Shown piece by piece: positions 1 through 6,341 of a stretch of DNA of 64,000 nt. Numbering within the stretch: the stretch's first letter is position 1; each line of letters begins with the position of its first letter. Under the pieces are notes generated by a model. It was not told the origin of the DNA, did no database searches, and saw only the letters and a program-made list of their open reading frames with translations. The position numbers and the translations under genes are program-made. The DNA comes from Streptomyces sp. NBC_01707 (GTDB lineage Bacteria > Actinomycetota > Actinomycetes > Streptomycetales > Streptomycetaceae): the NCBI RefSeq assembly GCF_041438805.1, contig NZ_CP109190.1, positions 4,712,001 through 4,776,000 of the forward strand, in the 5' to 3' direction.

Positions 1-272
1 CTGATGTCCACGTCGTCGGCCTCGCGCAGCCGGCGGCGCAGCTCCTCGCGCCCTTCGTCCGTCAGGGTCAACGTGTGACGGGGTGCCGCCCTGCTTCCGG
101 GCTCGGTCCGGCGGCCGAGCCACCCGGCGCGCTCCAGGCGCTTGATCGCCGGGTACAGCGTGCCGTCCGCGATCGGGCGGACATGGCCGGTGAGATGGGC
201 GACGCGGCGCTTCAACTCGTAGCCGTGCAGCGGCTGCTCGTACAGAAATCCCAGGATGGCCAGTTCCAGCAC
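1..272 (-). CDS. PadR-family transcriptional regulator (partial, C-terminus off window)
   Basis: The first 90 residues of a PadR-type winged-helix repressor are visible. The frame opens LELAILGFLYEQPLHGYELK and continues with GTLYPAIKRLERAGW, the PadR wing and recognition region. The GTG start is chosen because GGGGAGG lies 8 nt upstream; an in-frame ATG at 298 would add nine residues but has no ribosome site. The gene is divergent from the alpha/beta hydrolase at 358, and an imperfect palindrome lies between them. PadR proteins usually repress themselves and a neighbouring gene, so the hydrolase is the likely target (inference). The C-terminal effector and dimerisation part lies outside the window. 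Confidence 0.9.
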   Translation of the reverse strand, partial: MLELAILGFLYEQPLHGYELKRRVAHLTGHVRPIADGTLYPAIKRLERAGWLGRRTEPGSRAAPRHTLTLTDEGREELRRRLREADDVDI

Positions 273-296
273 CTGAGCATCCTCCCCTCTCGCGTC

Positions 297-316
297 ATAC
301 ATCGGCACCGATATAT
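297..316. promoter_or_regulatory. Candidate PadR operator
   Basis: A 20-bp imperfect palindrome, ATACATCGGC-ACCGATATAT, with 8 of 10 paired positions complementary, lies in the gap between divergent padR and the hydrolase gene. It is AT-richer than its surroundings. Position and symmetry fit a shared operator for the PadR dimer; binding is inferred. Confidence 0.5.
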
Positions 317-357
317 GGTCTCGCCGATGGTTTCATGGCCGGAGGGGAGCGGGAGAC

Positions 358-1131
358 ATGCAGAACGCACAGGTGACTGCGGGCGGTGCGCGCATCCGGT
401 GGGTGGAGATCCCGGGCAGCGACGGACGGACCCGCGTCTATCTGCATGGGCTCGGCGCCTCGTCCGGTCCGTACTTCACCGCGAGCGCCGTCCATCCGCT
501 CCTCGCCGACAGCCGTTCGCTGCTCATGGACATGCTCGGCTTCGGCATCAGTGACCGGCCCACGGACTTCGACTACACGCTCGAGGCGCACGCCGACGCG
601 ATCGCCGTCGCACTCAGGGCCGCCGATGCGTACGCGACGGACGTCGTGGCACACAGCATGGGCGGTTCGGTGGCCATCGTGCTCGCGGCACGCCACCCGG
701 AGCTGGTGGCGCGGCTCGTCCTGATCGACGCCAACCTCGACCCGGTCGCACCCGATCGGCAGCGGCCCGGCAGCAGCGGCATCGCCGCGTACACGGAGGA
801 GGAGTTCCTCGGTCAGGGCATGGCCGAGGTGCGCGACCGGGTGGGACCCCACTGGTGGTCGACGATGCGGCTCTCGGGCCCGGAGGCGCTGTACCGCAGT
901 GCCGTGCACCTCGCGCGCGGAACGACGCCCACGATGCGCGAGCAGCTGCTGGAGCTCAAGATTCCGCGCACTTACCTGCGGCCGGAGGGCGACGGGCCGC
1001 TGCCCGACGAGGACGGTCTGGTCGAGGGCGGGGTGCGGGTCGTGCCCGTCCCGGGGTGCGAGCACAACATCATGCTGGACAACCCCGAGGCGTTCGTGAA
1101 GGAGACGGCCCGGGCCCTGGGGCTCGGCTGA
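358..1131 (+). CDS. Alpha/beta-fold hydrolase
   Basis: This 257-aa cytoplasmic protein has the alpha/beta-hydrolase layout. An oxyanion-loop motif HGLGASSG begins at residue 30, the nucleophile elbow AHSMGG has Ser100, and the catalytic His is probably His236 in CEHNIML. There is no signal peptide. GGAGGGGAGCGGGAG lies just upstream of the ATG. The substrate cannot be read from the sequence; esterase, lipase-like or C-C hydrolase activity are all possible. The gene is divergent from a padR gene with a palindrome between them, so it is probably PadR-repressed and may act on an aromatic or other small effector (inference). Confidence 0.88.
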   Translation: MQNAQVTAGGARIRWVEIPGSDGRTRVYLHGLGASSGPYFTASAVHPLLADSRSLLMDMLGFGISDRPTDFDYTLEAHADAIAVALRAADAYATDVVAHSMGGSVAIVLAARHPELVARLVLIDANLDPVAPDRQRPGSSGIAAYTEEEFLGQGMAEVRDRVGPHWWSTMRLSGPEALYRSAVHLARGTTPTMREQLLELKIPRTYLRPEGDGPLPDEDGLVEGGVRVVPVPGCEHNIMLDNPEAFVKETARALGLG

Positions 1132-1157
1132 CGGGAGCCGGTGTCCGCGCCCCGGCC

Positions 1158-1247
1158 TCAGCCTCCGACTGCGGCTGCGACGGCGACAACGGCGAACATC
1201 AGTACGAGTACGACGGCCATGATGCGGTTTCTGGTCTTCGGGTCCAC
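1158..1247 (-). CDS. Small single-helix membrane peptide (29 aa)
   Basis: This short frame reads from a GTG start as VDPKTRNRIM followed by about 17 hydrophobic residues (AVVLVLMFAVVAVAAAV) and ends GG. A charged N-terminus followed by one transmembrane helix is the usual form of a small actinobacterial membrane peptide. It lies 22 nt downstream of the 2'-5' RNA ligase gene on the same strand, so co-transcription is likely. There is no clear Shine-Dalgarno sequence. Function is unknown. Tiny transporter-associated membrane peptides are annotated in Streptomyces genomes and this may be one, but I cannot confirm the family. Confidence 0.5.
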   Translation of the reverse strand: MDPKTRNRIMAVVLVLMFAVVAVAAAVGG

Positions 1248-1269
1248 CCGTCGAGCGTAACCGCACCGC

Positions 1270-1842
1270 TCAGTGCCCCAGCGGCCAGGAGGCCACCACC
1301 TCGTACCGCGGCCGCTCCCCCGGCACCCCGGCGACCGGCAGATTGCTGCGCACGAGAGCGACCTCGCCGACCTCCCACGGTGTGCCCTCGAAGGGGTCCA
1401 GGGCCTCCACGTAGGGGTGCAGGTCCGTCTCGGAGCGGCTGCGGGCGAGGGTGAGGTGCGGGGTGTAGCGGCGGTGCTCGTCCATCGCGACGCCGGCGCG
1501 GCGGGCTGCCGCGTCGGCGCGCTCGGCGAGGAGCCTCAGCGTGTCGAGTTCGCCGGCGGCCCCGGCCCACAGCACATGGCCGTCGAACCGGCCGCCTCGG
1601 TGGATGCGCAGCGGGAACCGCTCGGTGCGGTGGGCGGCGCGCCCCAGCCGTTCGTGCAGGTCGGGCAGCAGCCCTTCGTCGACCACGCCGAGGAAGGCGA
1701 GCGTGAAGTGCCACGCGTCGGTGCCGGTCCAGCGCATGCCACCGGCCCCCGGAAGGGTGTGCAGCGGGGCGACGGCACGGCGGAGCTCCGCGATCGCGGA
1801 GTCGGGCGGCAGAACGGCGACGAAGAGTCTCATCCGGCTCAT
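1270..1842 (-). CDS. thpR: 2'-5' RNA ligase / RNA 2',3'-cyclic phosphodiesterase (ThpR, 2H superfamily)
   Basis: The 190-aa protein carries both HxTx signatures of the 2H phosphodiesterase family: HFTL at residue 45 and HLTL near residue 130. It opens MRLFVAVLPP, as ThpR proteins do. Characterised members hydrolyse RNA 2',3'-cyclic phosphates and ligate tRNA halves in vitro; the cellular role is unclear. The length matches bacterial family members. A second ATG three codons in (1833) is an alternative start. It is probably co-transcribed with the small membrane peptide that follows. Confidence 0.9.
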   Translation of the reverse strand: MSRMRLFVAVLPPDSAIAELRRAVAPLHTLPGAGGMRWTGTDAWHFTLAFLGVVDEGLLPDLHERLGRAAHRTERFPLRIHRGGRFDGHVLWAGAAGELDTLRLLAERADAAARRAGVAMDEHRRYTPHLTLARSRSETDLHPYVEALDPFEGTPWEVGEVALVRSNLPVAGVPGERPRYEVVASWPLGH

Positions 1843-1926
1843 GGGCCGAGTGTCGCACCGTACCCCCGCGCGCCCCGGTCACCGTGCGTACCGCGTCGTA
1901 CCCGTCGATCGGCCCGAGTCGCTACG

Positions 1927-1965
1927 GGCAGGCCCCGGCCGGTTTCCACCGACCGGGGCCTTGCC
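1927..1965 (-). terminator. Hairpin terminator downstream of the MFS gene
   Basis: GGCCCCGG-C-CGGT (from 1931) pairs with ACCG-A-CCGGGGCC across a 4-nt loop, with one C/A mismatch; GGCA and TTGCC extend the stem outward. It lies 21 nt after the stop of the minus-strand MFS gene. Confidence 0.65.
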
Positions 1966-1985
1966 ACGTCGCGTACGGGCGGTTC

Positions 1986-3320
1986 TCAGGCCGCCGTCGC
2001 CAGTTGCTCGCGGGGGACGAACCGCACATGCGGGTGGCCCGGCCTCAGGTCGACCTTGATCCGCAGGCCGCCGACACGGGCCAGCATGAAGCCGACGCCG
2101 AGTGCGGCGAACATCGAGAACGTGCCGCCGACCGCCATGGCGGTCCGGACACCGTACGTGTCGCTGATCCAGCCCACGATCGGGGCGCCCACCGGCGTAC
2201 CCCCGGCGAAGACCATCATGTACAGGCTCATCACCCGGCCGCGCATGGCCGGGTCGGCGGCCATCTGGACGCTCGTGTTCGCGCTGATGTTGGTGGTCAG
2301 GCCGATCATGCCGATCGGGACCAGCAGGATCGCGAAGAGCCAGACGTACGGCGACATGGACGCGACGATCTCCAGGAGACCGAACACCGTTCCCGCCGCC
2401 ACCAGCATCCGCAGCCGCGAGGAGCGCCGCCGGGCGGCCAGCAGTGCGCCGGCCAGCGAACCGGCCGCCATGAGGATGTTGAAGAACGAGTACATCCCCG
2501 CGCCGCCGTGGAAGATCTCGTCCGCGAAGGCGGTGAGCCAGATCGGGAAGTTGAAGCCGAACGTGCCGACGAAGCCGACCAGGACGATCGGCCAGATCAG
2601 CTCGGGGCGTCCCGAGACGTAGCGCAGCCCCTCGCGGAGCTGCCCCTTGGCACGCGGCACGACGACCGCCTTGTGCAGTTCGCTCGTGCGCATCAGCAGC
2701 AGGCCGATGAGCGGGGCGCCGAAGGACAGGCCGTTGAACATGAAGGCCCAGCCGCTGCCGACCGTGGTGATCAGGACACCCGCGACGGCGGGACCGATCA
2801 GCCGGGCCGACTGGAAGTTGGCCGAATTCAGACTGACCGCGTTCCGCAGCTGGGCGGGGCCGACCATCTCGGAGACGAAGGACTGGCGGGCCGGGTTGTC
2901 CACGACCGTGACCATGCCGAGCAGGAAGGCGATCAGGTAGACGTGCCACACCTGGACGACGCCGGAGAGGGTGAGGGCGGCGAGGGCGAGCCCACAGAGG
3001 CCGAGCGCGGCCTGGCTGAAGAGGAGGAGCTTGCGCTTCGGCAGTCGGTCGGCGATGACGCCGCCGTACAGGCCGAAGAGCAGCATGGGAAGGAACTGGA
3101 GGGCCGTGGTGATGCCGACGGCGGTGGCGGACCCGGTGAGGCTCAGGACGAGCCAGTCCTGCGTGATGCGGGACATCCAGGTACCGGTGTTGGAGATCAC
3201 CGCGCCTGTGGCGAACAGGCGGTAGTTGCGGATCTTCAGCGACGAGAAGGTCCCGCCGGGCTTGCTCTCGTGGGTGGACGTCGGTGCGGGGGCGGAGTCT
3301 GCTCCGGATCCCGTACTCAA
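1986..3320 (-). CDS. MFS transporter (EntS/multidrug-type)
   Basis: This 444-aa integral membrane protein has about 12 predicted transmembrane helices. It shows the family pattern ADRLPKRK in the loop after TM2, NPARQSFVSEMV in the central region, and NTSVQMAADPAMRGRVMSLYMM in the second half. These are typical of drug or metabolite exporters of the EntS/Bcr-like branch. The TTG start (3320) is preceded by AGGAGG 9 nt upstream; longer in-frame starts are shadows. It follows the marR gene at 3418-3858 on the same strand, so a MarR-controlled efflux operon is likely. A terminator hairpin follows. The substrate is unknown. Confidence 0.88.
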   Translation of the reverse strand: MSTGSGADSAPAPTSTHESKPGGTFSSLKIRNYRLFATGAVISNTGTWMSRITQDWLVLSLTGSATAVGITTALQFLPMLLFGLYGGVIADRLPKRKLLLFSQAALGLCGLALAALTLSGVVQVWHVYLIAFLLGMVTVVDNPARQSFVSEMVGPAQLRNAVSLNSANFQSARLIGPAVAGVLITTVGSGWAFMFNGLSFGAPLIGLLLMRTSELHKAVVVPRAKGQLREGLRYVSGRPELIWPIVLVGFVGTFGFNFPIWLTAFADEIFHGGAGMYSFFNILMAAGSLAGALLAARRRSSRLRMLVAAGTVFGLLEIVASMSPYVWLFAILLVPIGMIGLTTNISANTSVQMAADPAMRGRVMSLYMMVFAGGTPVGAPIVGWISDTYGVRTAMAVGGTFSMFAALGVGFMLARVGGLRIKVDLRPGHPHVRFVPREQLATAA

Positions 3321-3329
3321 AAGGGTTCG

Positions 3330-3335
3330 CCTCCT
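3330..3335 (-). promoter_or_regulatory. Ribosome-binding site fixing the TTG start of the MFS gene
   Basis: A perfect AGGAGG (reverse strand) is 9 nt upstream of TTG 3320. It is the only good Shine-Dalgarno match in the N-terminal part of this frame and supports a TTG start. Confidence 0.6.
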
Positions 3336-3417
3336 CGGGCGTGGACTGCGTGCTGACTGACGGGATGCGGCCGTACGGGCTGCACGCGGACTCCGGCCCG
3401 GCGTACCCCCCGTACCG

Positions 3418-3858
3418 CTACAGGTGGGCGAGCTTCTCCAGCACTGGTGCGGCCTTGCGCAGCGTCTCCCACTCGTCCTCGTCCAGGCCCTCGGCGAGGG
3501 TGGCCAGCCAGGCGTTCCGCTTGGAGCGGCTCTCCTCGAGCATGGCTTCGGCCTGCTCGGTCTGGCTGACCATCTTCTGGCGACGGTCATCGGGGTGCGG
3601 TTCCAGTCTGACCAGTCCCTTGGCTTCGAGCAGCGCGACGATGCGGGTCATCGACGGAGGCTGCACATGCTCCTTGCGGGCCAGCTCACCGGGGGTGGCG
3701 GAACCGCAGCGGGCGAGCGTGCCGAGCACCGACATCTCGGTGGGGCTCAGCGACTCGTCGACGCGCTGGTGCTTGAGGCGTCGGCCCAGCAGCATCACGG
3801 CGGAACGAAGGGAGCTCACGGCGGCGGCACTCTCGCCGTCGTGGATCAGGTCAGGCAT
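3418..3858 (-). CDS. MarR-family transcriptional regulator
   Basis: This 146-aa winged-helix regulator begins with a dimerisation helix, followed by LSPTEMSVLGTLARCG and the recognition helix region VQPPSMTRIVALLEAKGLV. The wing has the conserved HPDDRRQK. It lies upstream of an MFS exporter on the same strand, the classic MarR-efflux arrangement. GTTAGCGTAAC lies 5 nt before the start codon, in position for autorepression. The ligand is unknown; phenolic compounds or antibiotics are common for the family. Confidence 0.92.
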   Translation of the reverse strand: MPDLIHDGESAAAVSSLRSAVMLLGRRLKHQRVDESLSPTEMSVLGTLARCGSATPGELARKEHVQPPSMTRIVALLEAKGLVRLEPHPDDRRQKMVSQTEQAEAMLEESRSKRNAWLATLAEGLDEDEWETLRKAAPVLEKLAHL

Positions 3859-3862
3859 GTTC

Positions 3863-3873
3863 GTTAGCGTAAC
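3863..3873. promoter_or_regulatory. Candidate MarR operator
   Basis: GTTA-GCG-TAAC is an 11-bp palindrome with perfect 4-bp arms, directly upstream of the marR start codon and in an AT-rich stretch. Autorepression by MarR is inferred from position. Confidence 0.35.
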
Positions 3874-3993
3874 TCATTACCTACCCTAAATACCACTCGA
3901 CTGGTACACGCGCGGGCTATCGATCACCCAAACGAGTGAGTCGGAACCGGAAAGTGACGCGAAACGACCCCAAAGGCCGTAACCCTGCTTGCC

Positions 3994-4188
3994 ATGGGAT
4001 CGACAGTGCTCAGCCTGCGGATGGACGGTGAGCTGCTCGACCGGCTCCGGCAGCACGCCGCCAGACGCGGAATGAGCGTCCAGGACTATGTCGTCAGGAC
4101 GCTCATCCGCGACGATTTCGACGAGCGCTTCCAATCCGCCGTCGAGGAGACGGAAAAGTTCTACGGGGCGGACGACCGGGTGAACTGA
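3994..4188 (+). CDS. Ribbon-helix-helix (CopG-like) small protein
   Basis: This 64-aa protein opens with a beta-strand-like VLSLRMDGELLDRLRQHAAR and continues RGMSVQDYVVRTLI, the strand-helix-helix pattern of MetJ/Arc/CopG DNA-binding proteins. No toxin gene follows it, since the next gene is a convergent permease, so it is not an obvious antitoxin. It is divergent from marR, and the approximately 135-bp gap could hold both promoters. A 16-bp perfect hairpin begins inside its last codons. The DNA target is unknown. Confidence 0.75.
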   Translation: MGSTVLSLRMDGELLDRLRQHAARRGMSVQDYVVRTLIRDDFDERFQSAVEETEKFYGADDRVN

Positions 4189-4208
4189 CTCGCCCGGTCG
4201 TCCGCCCC
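4165..4208. terminator. Bidirectional terminator overlapping the stop codon of the RHH gene
   Basis: A perfect 16-bp stem (4165-4180 with 4193-4208) encloses a 12-nt loop that contains the TGA stop of the small RHH gene. The convergent NCS2 permease ends at 4231, so one hairpin can serve both genes. Confidence 0.75.
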
Positions 4209-4230
4209 GCAGAGGGCGACGTGTGAAGGG

Positions 4231-5688
4231 TTACGACGTCAGGCCGAGGGCCGGCATCGCGTAGTAGAAGACGAAGACCGCCGACACCACGTACATGGCC
4301 ACCGGCACCTCGCGCCAGCGACCGGCCGCCACCCGCAGCACGGAGAAGGCGATGAAGCCGATGCCGATGCCGTTGGTGATCGAGTACGTGAACGGCATCA
4401 TCACCATGGCCAGGAAGGCCGGGACGGCGAGCGTGTAGTCGCTCCAGTCGATGTCCCGCACCGACCCCGCGATGATCAGGAAGCCGACCGCGAGCAGCGC
4501 CGGCGTGGCCGCCTGCGACGGAACCATGGTCGCCAGCGGCGTCAGGAACAGCGCCACCGTGAACAGCAGACCCGTCACCACGCTGGCGAAGCCGGTGCGG
4601 GCGCCCTCTCCGACGCCCGCCGTGGACTCCACGAAGCAGGTACTGGCGGAGGAGGAGCTCGCACCACCCGCGGCGACCGCGATGCCGTCCACGAACAGCA
4701 CCTTGTTGATGCCGGGGAAGTTGCCGTCCTTGTCCGTCAGCTTGGCCTCGTCACCGACACCGAGGATGGTGCCCATCGCGTCGAAGAAGCAGGACAGCAG
4801 CACGGTGAAGACGAACAGGATGCCGGTGAGCGCACCGACCTTGTCGAAGCCGCCGAACAGGCTGACCTTGCCGATCAGTCCGAAGTCGGGGGTGGCGACC
4901 GGATTGCCCGGCCACTGCGGAACGGTCAGGCCCCAGGCCTCGCCCGGCAGGTCGGCGACCGTGTCGATGACCATCGCGACGACCGTCATGGCGACGATCG
5001 AGATCAGGATCGCGCCCGGCACCTTGCGGACGATCAGCGCGAGGGTGAGCAGCGCGCCGAGGATGAAGACCAGAACCGGCCAGCCGTTGAGGTGGCCGTC
5101 ACTGCCGAGCTGAAGCGGCACGGTGGTGTGCGCGACGTCCGGGATGCGGGAGACGAAGCCCGAGTCGACCAGACCGATCAGCAGGATGAAGAGACCGATA
5201 CCGATCGCGATGCCCTTGCGGAGCGACTTCGGTACGGCGTTCATCACGCGTTCGCGCAGCCCGGTCGCGACGAGCAGCATGACGACGATGCCGGCGAGGA
5301 CGACCATGCCCATCGCGTCCGGCCAGCTCATCCGGGGGGCGAGCTGCAGGGCGACAACGGTGTTGACGCCGAGACCGGCGGCCAGCGCGATCGGCACATT
5401 GCCGATGACGCCCATCAACAGGGTGGAGAACGCCGCGGTCAGCACGGTGGCGGTGACCAGCTGGCCGCCATTGAGCTGATGCCCGTACATGTCCTTCGCG
5501 CTGCCGAGGATGATCGGGTTCAGCACGATGATGTACGCCATCGCGAAGAACGTGGCGAATCCGCCGCGGATCTCACGCGCGACCGACGACCCCCGCTCGG
5601 AGATCTTGAAGAAACGGTCCAGGCCGCCGTGCGGCTGTGGAGCTATGGGCTGCCTGGAGTCGACCGAAGCGGTGGCCGAGGGGGACAT
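4231..5688 (-). CDS. NCS2-family purine permease (AzgA/GhxP-type)
   Basis: This 485-aa polytopic membrane protein matches the AzgA-like branch of nucleobase transporters. The N-terminal region has REIRGGFATFFAMAYIIVLNP and NVPIALAAGLGVNTVVALQL. Later there are CFFDAMGTILGVGDEA and ASSSSASTCFVESTAGVGEG, which hold the conserved acidic residues that bind substrate in this family. The predicted substrates are adenine, guanine and hypoxanthine, imported by proton symport. GAGG sits 6 nt before the ATG. It is transcribed alone from an AT-rich upstream region with no recognised purine riboswitch. It converges on the RHH gene and shares its hairpin. Confidence 0.92.
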   Translation of the reverse strand: MSPSATASVDSRQPIAPQPHGGLDRFFKISERGSSVAREIRGGFATFFAMAYIIVLNPIILGSAKDMYGHQLNGGQLVTATVLTAAFSTLLMGVIGNVPIALAAGLGVNTVVALQLAPRMSWPDAMGMVVLAGIVVMLLVATGLRERVMNAVPKSLRKGIAIGIGLFILLIGLVDSGFVSRIPDVAHTTVPLQLGSDGHLNGWPVLVFILGALLTLALIVRKVPGAILISIVAMTVVAMVIDTVADLPGEAWGLTVPQWPGNPVATPDFGLIGKVSLFGGFDKVGALTGILFVFTVLLSCFFDAMGTILGVGDEAKLTDKDGNFPGINKVLFVDGIAVAAGGASSSSASTCFVESTAGVGEGARTGFASVVTGLLFTVALFLTPLATMVPSQAATPALLAVGFLIIAGSVRDIDWSDYTLAVPAFLAMVMMPFTYSITNGIGIGFIAFSVLRVAAGRWREVPVAMYVVSAVFVFYYAMPALGLTS

Positions 5689-5875
5689 GTATGACCTCAG
5701 TCGTGCGTAGAGGGGGGAAGAGAGTGGTCAGCTTTGGACTTTTACACGAATAAATCGAGACAGCCGTAAGCAGATTCAGTATGAATACATAAGGCGAAGA
5801 TCGCTATCTCCGCGCGTAGACCCTTGGGCCGACTGGCCTGACAGGCTTTACATACGGGCCGCATACACTGACGTC
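5689..5875. other. AT-rich divergent promoter region
   Basis: This gap between the divergent permease and DUF2530 genes is much richer in A/T than the rest of the window, mainly at 5730-5800. It must contain both promoters. On the plus strand TACACT (5864-5869) sits 6 nt before the ATG at 5876, suggesting a leaderless transcript for the DUF2530 gene. I see no conserved RNA element. Confidence 0.4.
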
Positions 5876-6151
5876 ATGGCGAAGTGGACACCGACACACG
5901 AGGCACCCGAGCCCCTGGAGGGGCCCGTCGTCGCCACCATCACCGGCGGAACGATCCTCTGGTTCGTCCTCTTCCTCGTCCAGCTCCCGTTCTACGGCTG
6001 GTTCGACGACCACGGGCACACCTGGTGGGTGTGGACGTGTCTGGCCGGTGCCGGGCTCGGACTGATCGGCATCTGGTACGTGCGGGGACGCGACGCCGCG
6101 CTCAAGCGGGCGGCCGCCGCGAAGCCCGGAACGGCCGACGGCGGCCACTGA
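5876..6151 (+). CDS. DUF2530 membrane protein
   Basis: This 91-aa protein has two hydrophobic segments, roughly residues 20-40 (VATITGGTILWFVLFLVQLP) and 50-68 (WWVWTCLAGAGLGLIGIWYV), joined by a short loop containing WFDDHGH. The pattern matches the actinobacterial DUF2530 family, whose function is unknown. A charged C-terminal tail (GRDAALKRAAAAK) is probably cytoplasmic. A -10-like TACACT immediately before the ATG suggests a leaderless mRNA. It is divergent from the purine permease. Confidence 0.8.
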   Translation: MAKWTPTHEAPEPLEGPVVATITGGTILWFVLFLVQLPFYGWFDDHGHTWWVWTCLAGAGLGLIGIWYVRGRDAALKRAAAAKPGTADGGH

Positions 6152-6341
6152 CGCCATCGGCGCAAGCCGCTGCCTCGAGCCATCGGCGGAAACCGGGACA
6201 CGGACCGGCGCGCAACCGTCACGGAACTCAGGGACGCGACCCCCGACTTCCCTGATGCCCCGGACCGCGCCCGTCCTCCTGCGGTCTGATCTTCGGATCC
6301 CCGGCGGGTGAATCGGACGTTCCGCCCGTACCGTCGGAACC

